Shown: positions 1 through 7,977 of the stretch, piece after piece
How the letters are laid out: the number at the start of each line of letters is the position of its first letter
Numbering within the stretch: the stretch's first letter is position 1
Assembly (NCBI GenBank): GCA_024274855.1
Contig: JAJSAJ010000637.1
Span: forward strand, 1 to 13,306
Origin: Planctomycetota bacterium
Lineage (GTDB): Bacteria > Planctomycetota > Planctomycetia > Pirellulales > Pirellulaceae
Direction of reading: 5' to 3'
DNA length: 13,306 nt
Program-made: the position numbers and the translations under genes
The notes under the pieces: generated by a model
Databases searched by the model: none
Told to the model about the DNA's origin: nothing
What the model saw: the letters and a program-made list of their open reading frames with translations, nothing else

Positions 1-1569
1 CACATCATCGAGCGTGTCGGCCCGGCCGGAACTCCCTTGTTGAAAAACGATGACGGACAAACCGTCGCTTGTGCCGGGAAACTCGGCAGTGGCAAAGTGA
101 TCAGCACGGGGCTGGCACTTGGGATGCCCAACGGTCGAACCGCGGTTCAACCTCGCGGGGCCGAACGAAAGCTGCTGGAAGCCTTTCTGCGTTGGCTTAC
201 ACCGGAAACGCCACTGGAAACACGAGTGAGCCGGCTTCTGTCATCGCCAAGACTGGTCGTCTCACCGTCCGAAGCATTTGTAGCTGCGGGATTTCCCGGT
301 ACGTTTCGAGTTGCGGTCGGTTGCCCGAAAGGCGAGGAGATTCAGGTCGACTGTCCGGGCTGCAAAGTGACCGATCGGCAGGCGACCGGAACCGGTTTGC
401 AAGGTCGTCCCGCTGTTCGGACTTTCATCGTGTCCGCCAACACAACCGCGGGAGACAACGCGGATCTGAAAATCGCATTACGGGTTGGCGTGGGGGCCAA
501 ATGGTTGCATAAGTCTCTGCGAATCCGAGCCGTTTACTGCAAACCACCGCGAGATGAAGTCCGTGGCGTCTGGCTGCATGTGCGTAAGGACCGGCACCCC
601 AAGGACGTGATGCCCGAATTGAAACGTCTCGGGATCAACATGGCCGTACTGCGCATTGCGGGCGGCACCGCCGCATTCTACGCATCCAAAGTGCAACCCG
701 ATATTCAGGATCCGCTCGCTCCGGATGGTGATTGGCTCGCCGAAGCAGTCAAGCACGCTCACGCCAACGGAATCGCTATTCATCCGTATGTCAATAATTG
801 CGTGGTCGAAGGGCGAACCAGTGTGCAGACTTTGGCTCGCCTCCGCGCCGCAGGACGTCTGCAGGAAGATCCGGACGGCAACCCGATCAACTGGTTCTGC
901 CCGTCACAGGATGTAAACTTCGAGGCAATGGAGCGGCCGATGATTGAGATTGTCAGTCGCTATAAAGTCGATGGGATTCAGTACGACTTCATTCGCTATC
1001 CGGATTCGTCCGGTTGTTTTTGCGCAAAATGCCGGCAGCGATTCGAGCAGGAAACCGGGCGGGCGGTTGCACATTGGCCGGGCGACTGCATAGACGGGTC
1101 TCGCCACAAAGAGTGGGTGGAATTTCGGTGCGGACGAATTTCGGCGCTTGTCCGGCGCATCTCGACGCGCATTCGCGAAGTGGCACCCGACGTGAAAATC
1201 AGTGCGGCCGTTTTTCGCGACTGGCCGGACTGCCGTGAGAATAACGGGCAGGACTGGGTGCGGTGGTGCCGTGAAGGGTGGCTCGATTTCGTCTGCCCAA
1301 TGAACTATACGCTCGATGCCAAGATATTTGCCGAGCGGGCACGGGTCCACCGCCGTGCATTGCCCGACCGGTTCCCACTGGTCGAGGGAATTGGTATTGC
1401 CAGCGGAGCAGGTCGCATGCAACGCCCCGAGGAATTGGCCGTACAGATCATGCTGGCCCGCCAGGAAGGTGCATCGGGATTCGTCGGATTTGCCTACGTT
1501 CCGAAACACACCTTGGCCTTATTCAGGCCGCTGACCGAATGGATGGATGCGAAATCGGCCGGCCGATGA
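1..1569 (+). CDS. GHL10 (DUF187-like) family-10 glycosidase-like protein, 5' partial
   Basis: The reading frame is open from the first base, so the start lies outside the window; a TTG at 37 is not a credible start because coding-like sequence (HIIERVGPAG) precedes it. The first ~60 codons (LGSGKVISTGLALG, then ERKLLEAFLRWL) resemble the end of a glutamine-amidotransferase-like/ThuA-like domain. After a ~100-residue region of uncertain fold comes a TIM-barrel-like domain from about nt 565 (RGVWLHV) to the end. Its best signature is VDGIQYDFIRYP at about nt 967-1002, matching the conserved barrel strand of the GHL10/DUF187 family. An FCAKC pair follows (nt ~1018-1032), then ISAAVFRDWP and LDFVCPMNYT. 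The family is expected to hydrolyse glycans or act on cell-surface sugars, but substrate cannot be read from sequence. The stop is TGA; the next gene is 559 bp away, so it is not clearly co-transcribed. Confidence 0.85.
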   Translation, partial: HIIERVGPAGTPLLKNDDGQTVACAGKLGSGKVISTGLALGMPNGRTAVQPRGAERKLLEAFLRWLTPETPLETRVSRLLSSPRLVVSPSEAFVAAGFPGTFRVAVGCPKGEEIQVDCPGCKVTDRQATGTGLQGRPAVRTFIVSANTTAGDNADLKIALRVGVGAKWLHKSLRIRAVYCKPPRDEVRGVWLHVRKDRHPKDVMPELKRLGINMAVLRIAGGTAAFYASKVQPDIQDPLAPDGDWLAEAVKHAHANGIAIHPYVNNCVVEGRTSVQTLARLRAAGRLQEDPDGNPINWFCPSQDVNFEAMERPMIEIVSRYKVDGIQYDFIRYPDSSGCFCAKCRQRFEQETGRAVAHWPGDCIDGSRHKEWVEFRCGRISALVRRISTRIREVAPDVKISAAVFRDWPDCRENNGQDWVRWCREGWLDFVCPMNYTLDAKIFAERARVHRRALPDRFPLVEGIGIASGAGRMQRPEELAVQIMLARQEGASGFVGFAYVPKHTLALFRPLTEWMDAKSAGR

Positions 1570-1624
1570 CCGGCGGAACGCTTAGGATTCGCCAAACAAT
1601 AATTGTCGCACTTTTCCACGTACA

Positions 1625-1743
1625 GACCCCCATGGGCTCGCCCCATGGGTGAATCAGTCTCGCAGCTAAGGAGGATCGTGCGCTCGGCTGCCCTGTGGCT
1701 TGAGAGACTTTGGTTACCACGGCCCGCAAGCCCGTGGGGGACC
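1625..1743. repeat. REPIN-like inverted pair of palindromic repeats (copy 1)
   Basis: Two hairpin units face each other. The left unit (1625-1653) reads on the minus strand as TTCACC, a CATGGG arm, GCGAG loop, CCCATG arm, GGGGTC. It differs from the unit at 9663-9691 at only two loop positions. The right unit (1714-1743) is a diverged plus-strand copy with a CACGG/CCGTG stem and GCAAG in the loop. Inside the left unit, GGTGAA is followed by GTCT and then AGCTAA, as in the copies at 9510-9691. The element begins 56 bp after the glycosidase stop. Structure resembles REPINs, which are mobilised by RAYT transposases in other bacteria; no such gene is in the window. Confidence 0.7.
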
Positions 1744-2013
1744 GGGACCGATGCATCGTCCCCCAGTAAACGCGACAACAATTGATTCGCCGGCCCTTAG
1801 TGCCGTGCCTGCAGGCTCTCGGCTCTCCAGCCTTTTCCGTGGGGACCCGGGATGAAAAAAGGACGGAATTACCCATCTCAAGGCTCCTCGCTCCCAAAGA
1901 CAGTCAAACGAAACACGTCCCCCCTTCGGCCGGATGTAAAGATGAACCGGTTCTACCGATTCTGACGAATACACGTCGAACTCATGCGAGTTGAATCGTA
2001 GTGATGTTGCAGA

Positions 2014-2036
2014 TTGACACGATTCGAGCGAATCGT
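2014..2036 (+). promoter_or_regulatory. TTGACA box with adjoining 18-nt palindrome upstream of the porin
   Basis: TTGACA at 2014-2019 overlaps a perfect palindrome at 2019-2036, ACGATTCG-AG-CGAATCGT. This is about 93 bp before the porin ATG and could be a -35 box with an operator. No good TATAAT-like -10 lies 16-18 bp downstream, so promoter function is uncertain. A small AACTC/GAGTT hairpin lies just upstream near 1979-1992. Confidence 0.35.
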
Positions 2037-2128
2037 CTGGTCGAAACAATACCCGGGAATCTGTCCATGGGGCACATTCTGCGTTCGTAGGCTGGGCAGA
2101 TCGTTTTGCGTGTAACGGAGTGTCGTTG

Positions 2129-3583
2129 ATGTCTCTCAGATGCAACCCATGGGGATTGGCCGCCGTTCTCATAGTCGGAACATCGCTCGGCAACGCCCAG
2201 GAATATACGGCAGCCACTTTTCCGGTGGCGCAGCAATCACCACGGCGGTCGCCCGGCGACGAGCTGAACTTCCTAAGAGAGCAGATACACGAGCAGGAAA
2301 TGCGGCTTCAACGGCTCGAAATGCGGTCGGGACCGTTCAGCACAGCGGCGATGACGTCGAGGGCTAGCGAAAGCGAAGAGGCAAAGAATCCTTGGGTAGC
2401 CGCGTTGGCCAAACCGACCCGGAAGTGGTCGGGACGAGTTCATTTCGACTACTGGCCATTTCCAACCAATTCCGCTTTGCCGAACAATCTGGAGACCGGT
2501 GACACCAACACCGGCCCACGCGACTTCATCGGTTTTCGCCGACTGCGGTTCGGCGTCAAGGGGGACGTCACCGCAACGATGCTCTACAAAATCGAAATGG
2601 ACTTCGCGGACCCCGAGTCACTCGTCTTCAAAGACGCCTATCTGGGATGTACCGAGCTCCCCTATCTGCGAACCGTCCTGCTAGGAAATCAGAAACGCCC
2701 CTACGGATTGGACCATCTGAGCAGCAGCCGGTACACGGTCTTCATGGAGCGGCCGTTGGGGCTCGAGGCCATTGTTCAAGATACTCGGCGGGTGGGTCTC
2801 CAGTCGTATGGTTTATCGGAAAACAAATCCTGGAATTGGCGTTATGGCGTCTTCATCATGGACGATCTGGCTAAGACCGGCCATCAGCGGACCGACAATT
2901 ACCAGCCGGAAATCGCAGGCCGCCTTGCCAACACGATCTGGTATGACGAAACATCAACTGGCCGTGGTTACGCACACTGGGCCATATCCGGTTCGGCCGC
3001 ATTTCCCGGCGGTAGACCGGATGCTAGGTTTCTCACGCGTCCCGAGGCGAGAACTTCCCGGAAATGGTTCGACACGGGAGTAATCGCGGGGGGGGATAGC
3101 TACCAAATGATTGGTTTTGAGGGAGTTGTCAACGTCGGCGCACTGCAAGTAGTCGGCGAATACCAGCACGTCGAACTGCAACGCCAGCAAAGATCAGCGT
3201 TGCAATTTGGTGGCGGATACCTTTACGTTGCCTACTTCCTGACCGGCGAGCACACACCGTGGGAACGAAAATCCGGAACGATTGGTCGTGTCCATCCGCT
3301 CGAGAATTTCTTCGTCGTCAAACAATATGATGGGACGCGTGGTATCGGCCGTGGAGCATGGCAGTTGGCCGCACGCTATTCGTACGGAGACTTTACCGAC
3401 GAAGACATTTTCGGTGGCGTCGGCAACACTTTCACACTTGGCCTGAACTGGTGGTGGACGCCCTATTCTCGCATGCAATTCAACTACATCCATGGCAATA
3501 TCAGCGAACGGGTCGTCGCCGGCGCTCCAGAGACATCGGGCGATTACGATATGTTCGGAACGCGGTTCATGGTCGACTTTTGA
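2129..3583 (+). CDS. Phosphate-selective porin O/P-type outer-membrane protein
   Basis: Encodes 484 residues, an outer-membrane beta-barrel channel of the OprO/OprP type (PF07396-like), expected to pass anions such as phosphate or other small solutes. I chose ATG 2129 over GTG 2120 because GGAG (2117-2120) sits 8 nt before it. Residues 1-23 form a signal peptide (LAAVLIVGTSL, cleavage after GNA). Residues ~44-66 form a short coiled coil (ELNFLREQIHEQEMRLQRLE), common in planctomycete porins and perhaps trimerising or wall-binding. The barrel begins near WSGRVHFDYWPF; typical family motifs are IGFRRLRFGVKG, LYKIEMDFAD, KDAYLG and GNQKRPYGLDHL. It ends in FMVDF, a terminal Phe as recognised by the BAM machinery. 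The next two genes follow on the same strand at 112 and 41 bp. Anion specificity is inferred from the family only. Confidence 0.85.
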   Translation: MSLRCNPWGLAAVLIVGTSLGNAQEYTAATFPVAQQSPRRSPGDELNFLREQIHEQEMRLQRLEMRSGPFSTAAMTSRASESEEAKNPWVAALAKPTRKWSGRVHFDYWPFPTNSALPNNLETGDTNTGPRDFIGFRRLRFGVKGDVTATMLYKIEMDFADPESLVFKDAYLGCTELPYLRTVLLGNQKRPYGLDHLSSSRYTVFMERPLGLEAIVQDTRRVGLQSYGLSENKSWNWRYGVFIMDDLAKTGHQRTDNYQPEIAGRLANTIWYDETSTGRGYAHWAISGSAAFPGGRPDARFLTRPEARTSRKWFDTGVIAGGDSYQMIGFEGVVNVGALQVVGEYQHVELQRQQRSALQFGGGYLYVAYFLTGEHTPWERKSGTIGRVHPLENFFVVKQYDGTRGIGRGAWQLAARYSYGDFTDEDIFGGVGNTFTLGLNWWWTPYSRMQFNYIHGNISERVVAGAPETSGDYDMFGTRFMVDF

Positions 3584-3695
3584 GAGGCTACAACAGACCC
3601 ACACGCGGCGGTGCGTTTGAGTCTCCCGGCCCATTTCGATAGAAGATTTCGTGACCGGTTTCGCAATTGGAACTCGGCCAACATGGAGAGATGAT

Positions 3696-3923
3696 ATGCG
3701 TTTCCAAATGATCACCGTCATTGCAACTCTTTCTGTTTTCGGCGCAACGGTGCCCGAGATCCACGCAGATTTGTTCCGTAACCGCGACAACTGCCACGTC
3801 ACATGCCCTCATTGCTCATCTCCCTGCAGACCGGTCGTACACAAGGAGAACGAAACCAAACACTGCTGGGGTATTCAATGCAAGACCATCTGCATCCCGC
3901 GAGTTACTTTTCCTTGGGAGTAA
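3696..3923 (+). CDS. Secreted cysteine-rich planctomycete protein, N-terminal part before an in-frame TAA
   Basis: Starts at ATG 3696 after GGAGAG (3685-3690). Residues 1-24 are a signal peptide (MITVIATLSVFG, cleavage after IHA). The mature part has eight cysteines in 51 residues: C33/C37/C40/C44, then C57/C62/C66, leading to ICIPRVTFPWE. TAA at 3921-3923 ends the frame at residue 75. The same frame continues past the stop with matching character, so this looks like the first part of a ~165-codon gene. I recall similar small secreted Cys-rich planctomycete proteins with a CIP-x-V-x-FPW segment followed by CxxC clusters, but function is unknown; metal binding is a guess from the Cys spacing. 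The position between a porin and a carrier suggests an envelope role. Confidence 0.6.
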   Translation: MRFQMITVIATLSVFGATVPEIHADLFRNRDNCHVTCPHCSSPCRPVVHKENETKHCWGIQCKTICIPRVTFPWE

Positions 3924-4193
3924 AATGGCAAGTCAACCGGATGCGATTCGTGCGAAGATTCCGGTGCCTGCAGCAAGTGCCCACGACCCAAGTGCGGGCG
4001 GACCAAGCGTGTCAAAGTACTGATGAAGCACGAATACAAGTGCCCGGTCTGCAAATACACCTTTCAGTTGGAATGCTCGTGTGATGCAAGCGACGGTGAC
4101 GAATGCGAGGCAAACACGCGTTCGGCAAGCGTCCGGCCACCCAACTCGGTACAACCTGCAACACCCGTGTCAAGACATTTGTCGAGTAAGTAA
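3924..4193 (+). pseudogene. C-terminal part of the cysteine-rich protein, in frame after the TAA
   Basis: Directly after the TAA at 3921 the same frame stays open for 89 codons to TAA 4191-4193. It encodes further clusters: CDSCEDSGACSKC, CPRPKC, KHEYKCPVCKYTF and ECSC, followed by a Ser/Pro/Asn-rich tail. The continuation of Cys clusters in the same frame shows that the two parts were one gene. A single-base change from CAA, AAA or GAA would explain the stop. An in-frame ATG at 4023 exists but would cut the Cys region. Possible explanations are a recent nonsense mutation, readthrough, or a sequence error. Confidence 0.6.
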
Positions 4194-4234
4194 GGTTCGC
4201 CAACAAGCATTGGATTCAGGAATGGTCTCGCGTC

Positions 4235-6466
4235 ATGGATGAACATTCCGAACAGCACGGGAAACCATCACGTCAGACAACACTGATTGTTGCCGCGTTG
4301 GTATTCGGCGTCACCTGGGGCCTCTTTCTCGGCGAGACGGGTGCTTGGGTAAAGTCGATTGGCGATGTTTACGTCGGCTTGCTGCAAATGACAGTCTTGC
4401 CGTATGTCGCGTTGTCGCTGATTGCCAACATAGGACGTCTGTCGGCTGGCCAGAGTGCAAAGTTCGCTCGCGTGGTCATTCGCGTGCTGCTGATTCTCTG
4501 GGGAATCGGGCTTACGGCCCTGGCCATCATGACCTTGGCGATTCCCTCGAGATCGGCCGGTTCATTCTTCAGCTCGCATCTTGCGGAACCAGTCGTCGCG
4601 CCGAATTGGTTGGACATGTTCATTCCGTCCAATCCGTTCTGGTCGTTGGCGAACAATGTGGTGCCGGCCGTGGTTCTATTCTCACTGGCACTTGGAATCG
4701 GATTAATGCGTGTCCCGAATAAGGGGCTACTGTTAAACCAAATCGACTTGTTAGTCCAAGGCCTGAGCCAAGTGAACAGAATCATCGTGCGTCTGGCGCC
4801 GATTGGTATTTTCGGAATTGTAGGCTGCACTGCCGGTACATTGTCACTCGAAGAATTCGGGCTGATTCATGGATATGTGTGGGCATATGGCTTGATCGCT
4901 GTTCTGCTGAGCCTTTGGGGGCTGCCGACATTCCTCTCCTGCTGCACACCGTTTTCGCGCCGGGAGATCCTGCGTGCTTGTCGCGATCCGTTGATCGCTG
5001 CCGTTGCAATCGGAAACACGTTTGTCGTGCTGGCCATGTTGATTGATGCGATCCAGGGGTTGTTGCGACAACATCAGCTGGGTCGCGAGGATTCGGGCCG
5101 TTTGCCGGCGTATTCGATCCAGTTGGCATACCCCTTTCCGGACATGGGACGCATCGTTGGCCTATTGTTCATTCCATTCGCGGCCTTCTTCTACGGAATT
5201 CAGATCGATGCACTCGATTATCCGCGGTTGATCAGCGCCGGTTTTTTCGGTTCGTTTGCCAAGTCGATCGTGACCATTCCATTTCTGCTCGATCTGGCCC
5301 ACATTCCGAGTGACATTTTTCGTCTCTATCTGGCCATCGGCATGGTCACCAGTCGCTTTGGCGATTTGATGAAGGTCATGCACCTGGCCGCATTTGCAAT
5401 TCTTGTCGGTTGTTTTATGGCAAATGCGATTCGTTGGAACGTCCGGCGGGTAATCAGTCGTGGGCTGCTCACGATCGCCCTGCTGATTGTCGTAGCTGGT
5501 GCCTCACGAAAACTGCTCGTCACTTCATTCAACGCCGACCAAGACGCCAAGCACCCGATCAGTGATCGGCAGTTGTTGGGAAATCCGGCCGAATCCGTCG
5601 TTCTGGACCAGTCTGAACCCAATCCGATGCAATTGGGACAGAATGAAGATCCGCTCGACCGCATTCGTCGGCGACGTACCATCCGAATTGGTGTAACCGC
5701 ACATACTCTGCCGTTTTCCTATTTCAATCGTCACCACGAACTGGTCGGTTTCGATATCGACATGGCACATCAGTTGGCTCATGATCTGAAGGTTCGCATC
5801 GAGTTTGTGACGTTTGAACAGAATGTCACACAATCGCTTGATAACGACGATTTCGATGTCGCCATGTCCGGCCTCAACGGAACGATCCGACGGGCCGCTG
5901 AGTTACCTGCCATGGAACCCTATATGGAAGTGACGCGTGCAGTCGTTGTACCGGACTACCGTCGACGTGAGTTTCATTCGCTCGAGCAACTGGTGGCAAC
6001 TCTGCAGAACAGAAAGCTGCGAATTGCCGTGATTTCCGGCAGCGTTGGGGCTGAAACGCGCAGCATGAACTCGACACTAGGTACCGGGTGGGGCAAGATC
6101 GTGCACAGTGGCCTGGCGCTGAAACTGGAGATCATTGAACTTGCCGACGGGCGCGAGTTCTTCGAGAGCCGACCGCCAATAGCTGATGCTTTGGCCACCA
6201 GTGCCGAAGAAGGGTCGGCATGGACACTGGAATACCCGGAGTTCTCCGTGGTCAAACCGGTTGACTTGAACGTGAAAATACCGCTGTATTATTTCGTGGC
6301 CAAGCGATCGCAACTGGCCGATTTCTTAAACAGCTGGTTACAACTGAAACATCGCGACGGCACCGTCAAGCAATTGTACGACTACTGGATCCTTGGCGAG
6401 GACCAGGCAGACAAAGCCCCACGTTGGAGCGTCCTGCGCAACGTACTGCATTGGGCCCCCGAGTGA
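4235..6466 (+). CDS. Dicarboxylate/amino-acid carrier (SDF-like) fused to a periplasmic solute-binding domain
   Basis: Encodes 743 residues. Residues ~16-400 resemble the sodium:dicarboxylate symporter family (PF00375): VYVGLLQMTVLPYVALSL, IPSNPFWSLANNVVPAVV and VRLAPIGIFGIVG are good matches. The later transport core is atypical: I find no serine-rich HP1 motif, no NMDGT and no clear RTxxN/D motif; the matching region reads TSRFGDLMKVMHLAAF (~372-388). A basic stretch (RRVISR) is followed by an extra hydrophobic segment at ~409-425, which would place the C-terminus in the periplasm. Residues ~475-727 match a family-3 solute-binding protein (PF00497): RIGVTAHTLPFSYF, then LVGFDIDMAHQLA and DDFDVAMSGL. 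The likely substrate is an amino acid or dicarboxylate, inferred only. The ribosome binding site is weak (AGGAA, ~13 nt away), and no alternative in-frame start is near. It lies 41 bp after the Cys-rich gene, probably in the same transcript. Confidence 0.85.
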   Translation: MDEHSEQHGKPSRQTTLIVAALVFGVTWGLFLGETGAWVKSIGDVYVGLLQMTVLPYVALSLIANIGRLSAGQSAKFARVVIRVLLILWGIGLTALAIMTLAIPSRSAGSFFSSHLAEPVVAPNWLDMFIPSNPFWSLANNVVPAVVLFSLALGIGLMRVPNKGLLLNQIDLLVQGLSQVNRIIVRLAPIGIFGIVGCTAGTLSLEEFGLIHGYVWAYGLIAVLLSLWGLPTFLSCCTPFSRREILRACRDPLIAAVAIGNTFVVLAMLIDAIQGLLRQHQLGREDSGRLPAYSIQLAYPFPDMGRIVGLLFIPFAAFFYGIQIDALDYPRLISAGFFGSFAKSIVTIPFLLDLAHIPSDIFRLYLAIGMVTSRFGDLMKVMHLAAFAILVGCFMANAIRWNVRRVISRGLLTIALLIVVAGASRKLLVTSFNADQDAKHPISDRQLLGNPAESVVLDQSEPNPMQLGQNEDPLDRIRRRRTIRIGVTAHTLPFSYFNRHHELVGFDIDMAHQLAHDLKVRIEFVTFEQNVTQSLDNDDFDVAMSGLNGTIRRAAELPAMEPYMEVTRAVVVPDYRRREFHSLEQLVATLQNRKLRIAVISGSVGAETRSMNSTLGTGWGKIVHSGLALKLEIIELADGREFFESRPPIADALATSAEEGSAWTLEYPEFSVVKPVDLNVKIPLYYFVAKRSQLADFLNSWLQLKHRDGTVKQLYDYWILGEDQADKAPRWSVLRNVLHWAPE

Positions 6467-6588
6467 TGGATGCAGCCTGAAACCGAGGCGTGTTGGCGCG
6501 CACACGAACGGGCCTTCCGCCAAACTTGCCCCGGTGCAAAGTGCACTTGGCCGGAAATCTCAACACACGCCTTCAGCCGGCCGGTGTG

Positions 6589-7689
6589 TCAGTTACCGCC
6601 CCGTCCACCAACACCCTTCGTGTCGGCCGAAATCGTGCGCGCCGCTTCCTTCGGCCGAAGCTCACGAGTTGCCTTGCCGGCCCGCCACATCTCCGAGTTG
6701 CCCAATTCACTCAGTTCCGCATCGAGCTGCGTCTGGTAGTCCGGGGCTCCACAAGCTTCGATCACACGCGCCGTCTCGGCGCCACTTCGGACCCGCTCGT
6801 ATAATTCCTTGAACACCGGTTCGACCGCTGCCTTGAAACGCGGCTTCCAGTCCAACGCCCCGCGTTGTGCAGTCGCCGAACAGTTGGCGTACATCCAGTC
6901 CATGCCGTTCTCGTCCACCAGCCGAATCAAGCTCTGCGTCAACTCCTCGACCGTTTCGTTAAACGCTTCGCTCGGGCTGTGCCCATTCGCTCGCAGTACG
7001 TCATATTGCGCTTCCATGATGCCGGCCAACGCACCCATCAAAACACCCCGTTCCCCAGTCAGATCGCTATAGACTTCGCCTTCGAAAGTCGTGGGAAACA
7101 GGTAGCCCGAGCCGACACCGATACCGATCGCGATACACCGATCACGGGCTCGTCCCGTGGCATCCTGGCCGACCGCGAAACTGTAATTGATCCCCGCCCC
7201 GGACAGGAAATTGCGGCGGACCGACGTCCCCGATCCCTTCGGGGCAACCAAGATCACATCAACATCCGGCGGCGGAATCACTCCAGTCTGGTCCTTATAG
7301 ACAATCGAAAATCCGTGCGAGAAATAGATCGCATCACCCGGATTCAGACACTCTTTGATCATCGGCCAGATGGCTTTCTGGGCCGCATCGGCAACCAGCA
7401 TCTGGATAATCGTGCCTCGCCGAGCCGCCTCGTCGATTTCAAACAGCGTCTCCCCGGGCACCCAGCCGTCACCAACCGCTCGCTCCCAGTCTCGAGGGAA
7501 CTTGGAGGATTGTCCAATGATGACATTTAACCCGTTGTCCTTCATATTCAGCGCCTGAGCCGGGCCTTGGACACCATACCCAATGACAGCAATTGTCTCG
7601 TCTTTCAGCACTTCGAGCGCCTTGGAGACCGGAAATTCGTCCCGCGTCACCACTTCTTCCGAGACGCCACCAAAGTCGATCGTTGCCAT
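6589..7689 (-). CDS. ilvC: Ketol-acid reductoisomerase
   Basis: Encodes 366 residues. The enzyme converts 2-acetolactate or 2-aceto-2-hydroxybutyrate to the dihydroxy acids of valine, leucine and isoleucine synthesis, using NADPH and Mg2+, in the cytoplasm. The N-terminal Rossmann motif is IGYGVQGPAQAL (36-47). The active site has SHGFSI (124-129), APKGSGTSVRR (149-159), the metal pair D209/E213 in SDLTGERG, E245/E249 in FNETVEE, and S271 in CSATAQRG. The C-terminal half (SPSEAFNETVEELTQSL, DWMYANCSATAQRGALDW) is closest in wording to fungal mitochondrial Ilv5 and less like the usual ~335-residue bacterial class I or the E. coli class II forms. The ATG at 7689 has GAGGAG (7701-7706 on the complement) at a good distance. 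It is convergent with the carrier gene (122 bp apart) and stands alone, without ilvBN beside it. Confidence 0.96.
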   Translation of the reverse strand: MATIDFGGVSEEVVTRDEFPVSKALEVLKDETIAVIGYGVQGPAQALNMKDNGLNVIIGQSSKFPRDWERAVGDGWVPGETLFEIDEAARRGTIIQMLVADAAQKAIWPMIKECLNPGDAIYFSHGFSIVYKDQTGVIPPPDVDVILVAPKGSGTSVRRNFLSGAGINYSFAVGQDATGRARDRCIAIGIGVGSGYLFPTTFEGEVYSDLTGERGVLMGALAGIMEAQYDVLRANGHSPSEAFNETVEELTQSLIRLVDENGMDWMYANCSATAQRGALDWKPRFKAAVEPVFKELYERVRSGAETARVIEACGAPDYQTQLDAELSELGNSEMWRAGKATRELRPKEAARTISADTKGVGGRGGN

Positions 7690-7773
7690 CTGGTTTTTCT
7701 CCTCGTTGCCGATACGGGTTGAATTCGTTGTTTTCTCGCGTTTTCCGGTTGGAACCCTCGCCAGGAACCATTG

Positions 7774-7803
7774 AGTCTAGTCGACCGGGCGGCAGGACGT
7801 CAA
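7774..7803 (-). promoter_or_regulatory. Candidate sigma-70-type promoter of ilvC
   Basis: On the minus strand TTGACG (complement of 7798-7803) is followed by an 18-bp spacer and TAGACT (complement of 7774-7779). The start of transcription would be near 7767, giving a leader of about 78 nt before the ATG at 7689. Confidence 0.45.
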
Positions 7804-7948
7804 GAATCCCAAACGGCGGGACGCCAGCCGCTTCAAGCCTCCCGCGGAAGCCGCCTGCTTCAGCTGGCGGAGCCGTCGCGCAATCCACCTTGCACCAACC
7901 GTCCCACTCTGGCCCCTCATCCCAATCGAGCGTCGATAATCATCTTGA

Positions 7949-7977
7949 TTGTGTCCGCGGACGACGCCCGGTATAAT
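7949..7977 (+). promoter_or_regulatory. Candidate promoter of the Gfo/Idh/MocA gene
   Basis: A perfect TATAAT at 7972-7977 lies 17 bp after TTGTGT (7949-7954). The sequence around the -10 is otherwise GC-rich, so the box stands out. It would give a leader of about 165 nt to the ATG at 8150. Confidence 0.45.

Larger units (their letters stand above)
1570..2128. other. Gene-free region, 559 bp, with REPIN-like repeat and regulatory palindrome
   Basis: No convincing gene is present. The left part holds the inverted repeat pair at 1625-1743. The middle (about 1744-2010) shows nothing I recognise. The right part contains a TTGACA box followed by an 18-nt palindrome (2014-2036) and the porin's ribosome binding site (GGAG ending at 2120). 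A strong AAGGAGG at 1668-1674 precedes only a 35-codon frame that runs through the repeat. Confidence 0.6.

Noticed and set aside
904..1509. 201-codon minus-strand frame within the glycosidase gene
   Set aside because: It lies antisense to the conserved GHL10 domain and has no recognisable domain or ribosome site.
1679..1785. 35-codon frame with GTG start just after a strong AAGGAGG at 1668-1674
   Set aside because: The frame passes through the repeat unit at 1714-1743 and the peptide is repeat-derived; no conserved content.
1714..2217. 167-codon minus-strand frame across the region before the porin
   Set aside because: It starts inside the porin gene, runs through a repeat unit, has no recognisable domain and no clear ribosome site.
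6467..6588. Intrinsic terminator between the convergent carrier and ilvC genes
   Set aside because: Only weak stems are present (GTGCA/TGCAC with a 3-nt loop, and an imperfect TTCCGCCAA/TTGGCCGGAA) and no T-run follows on either strand.
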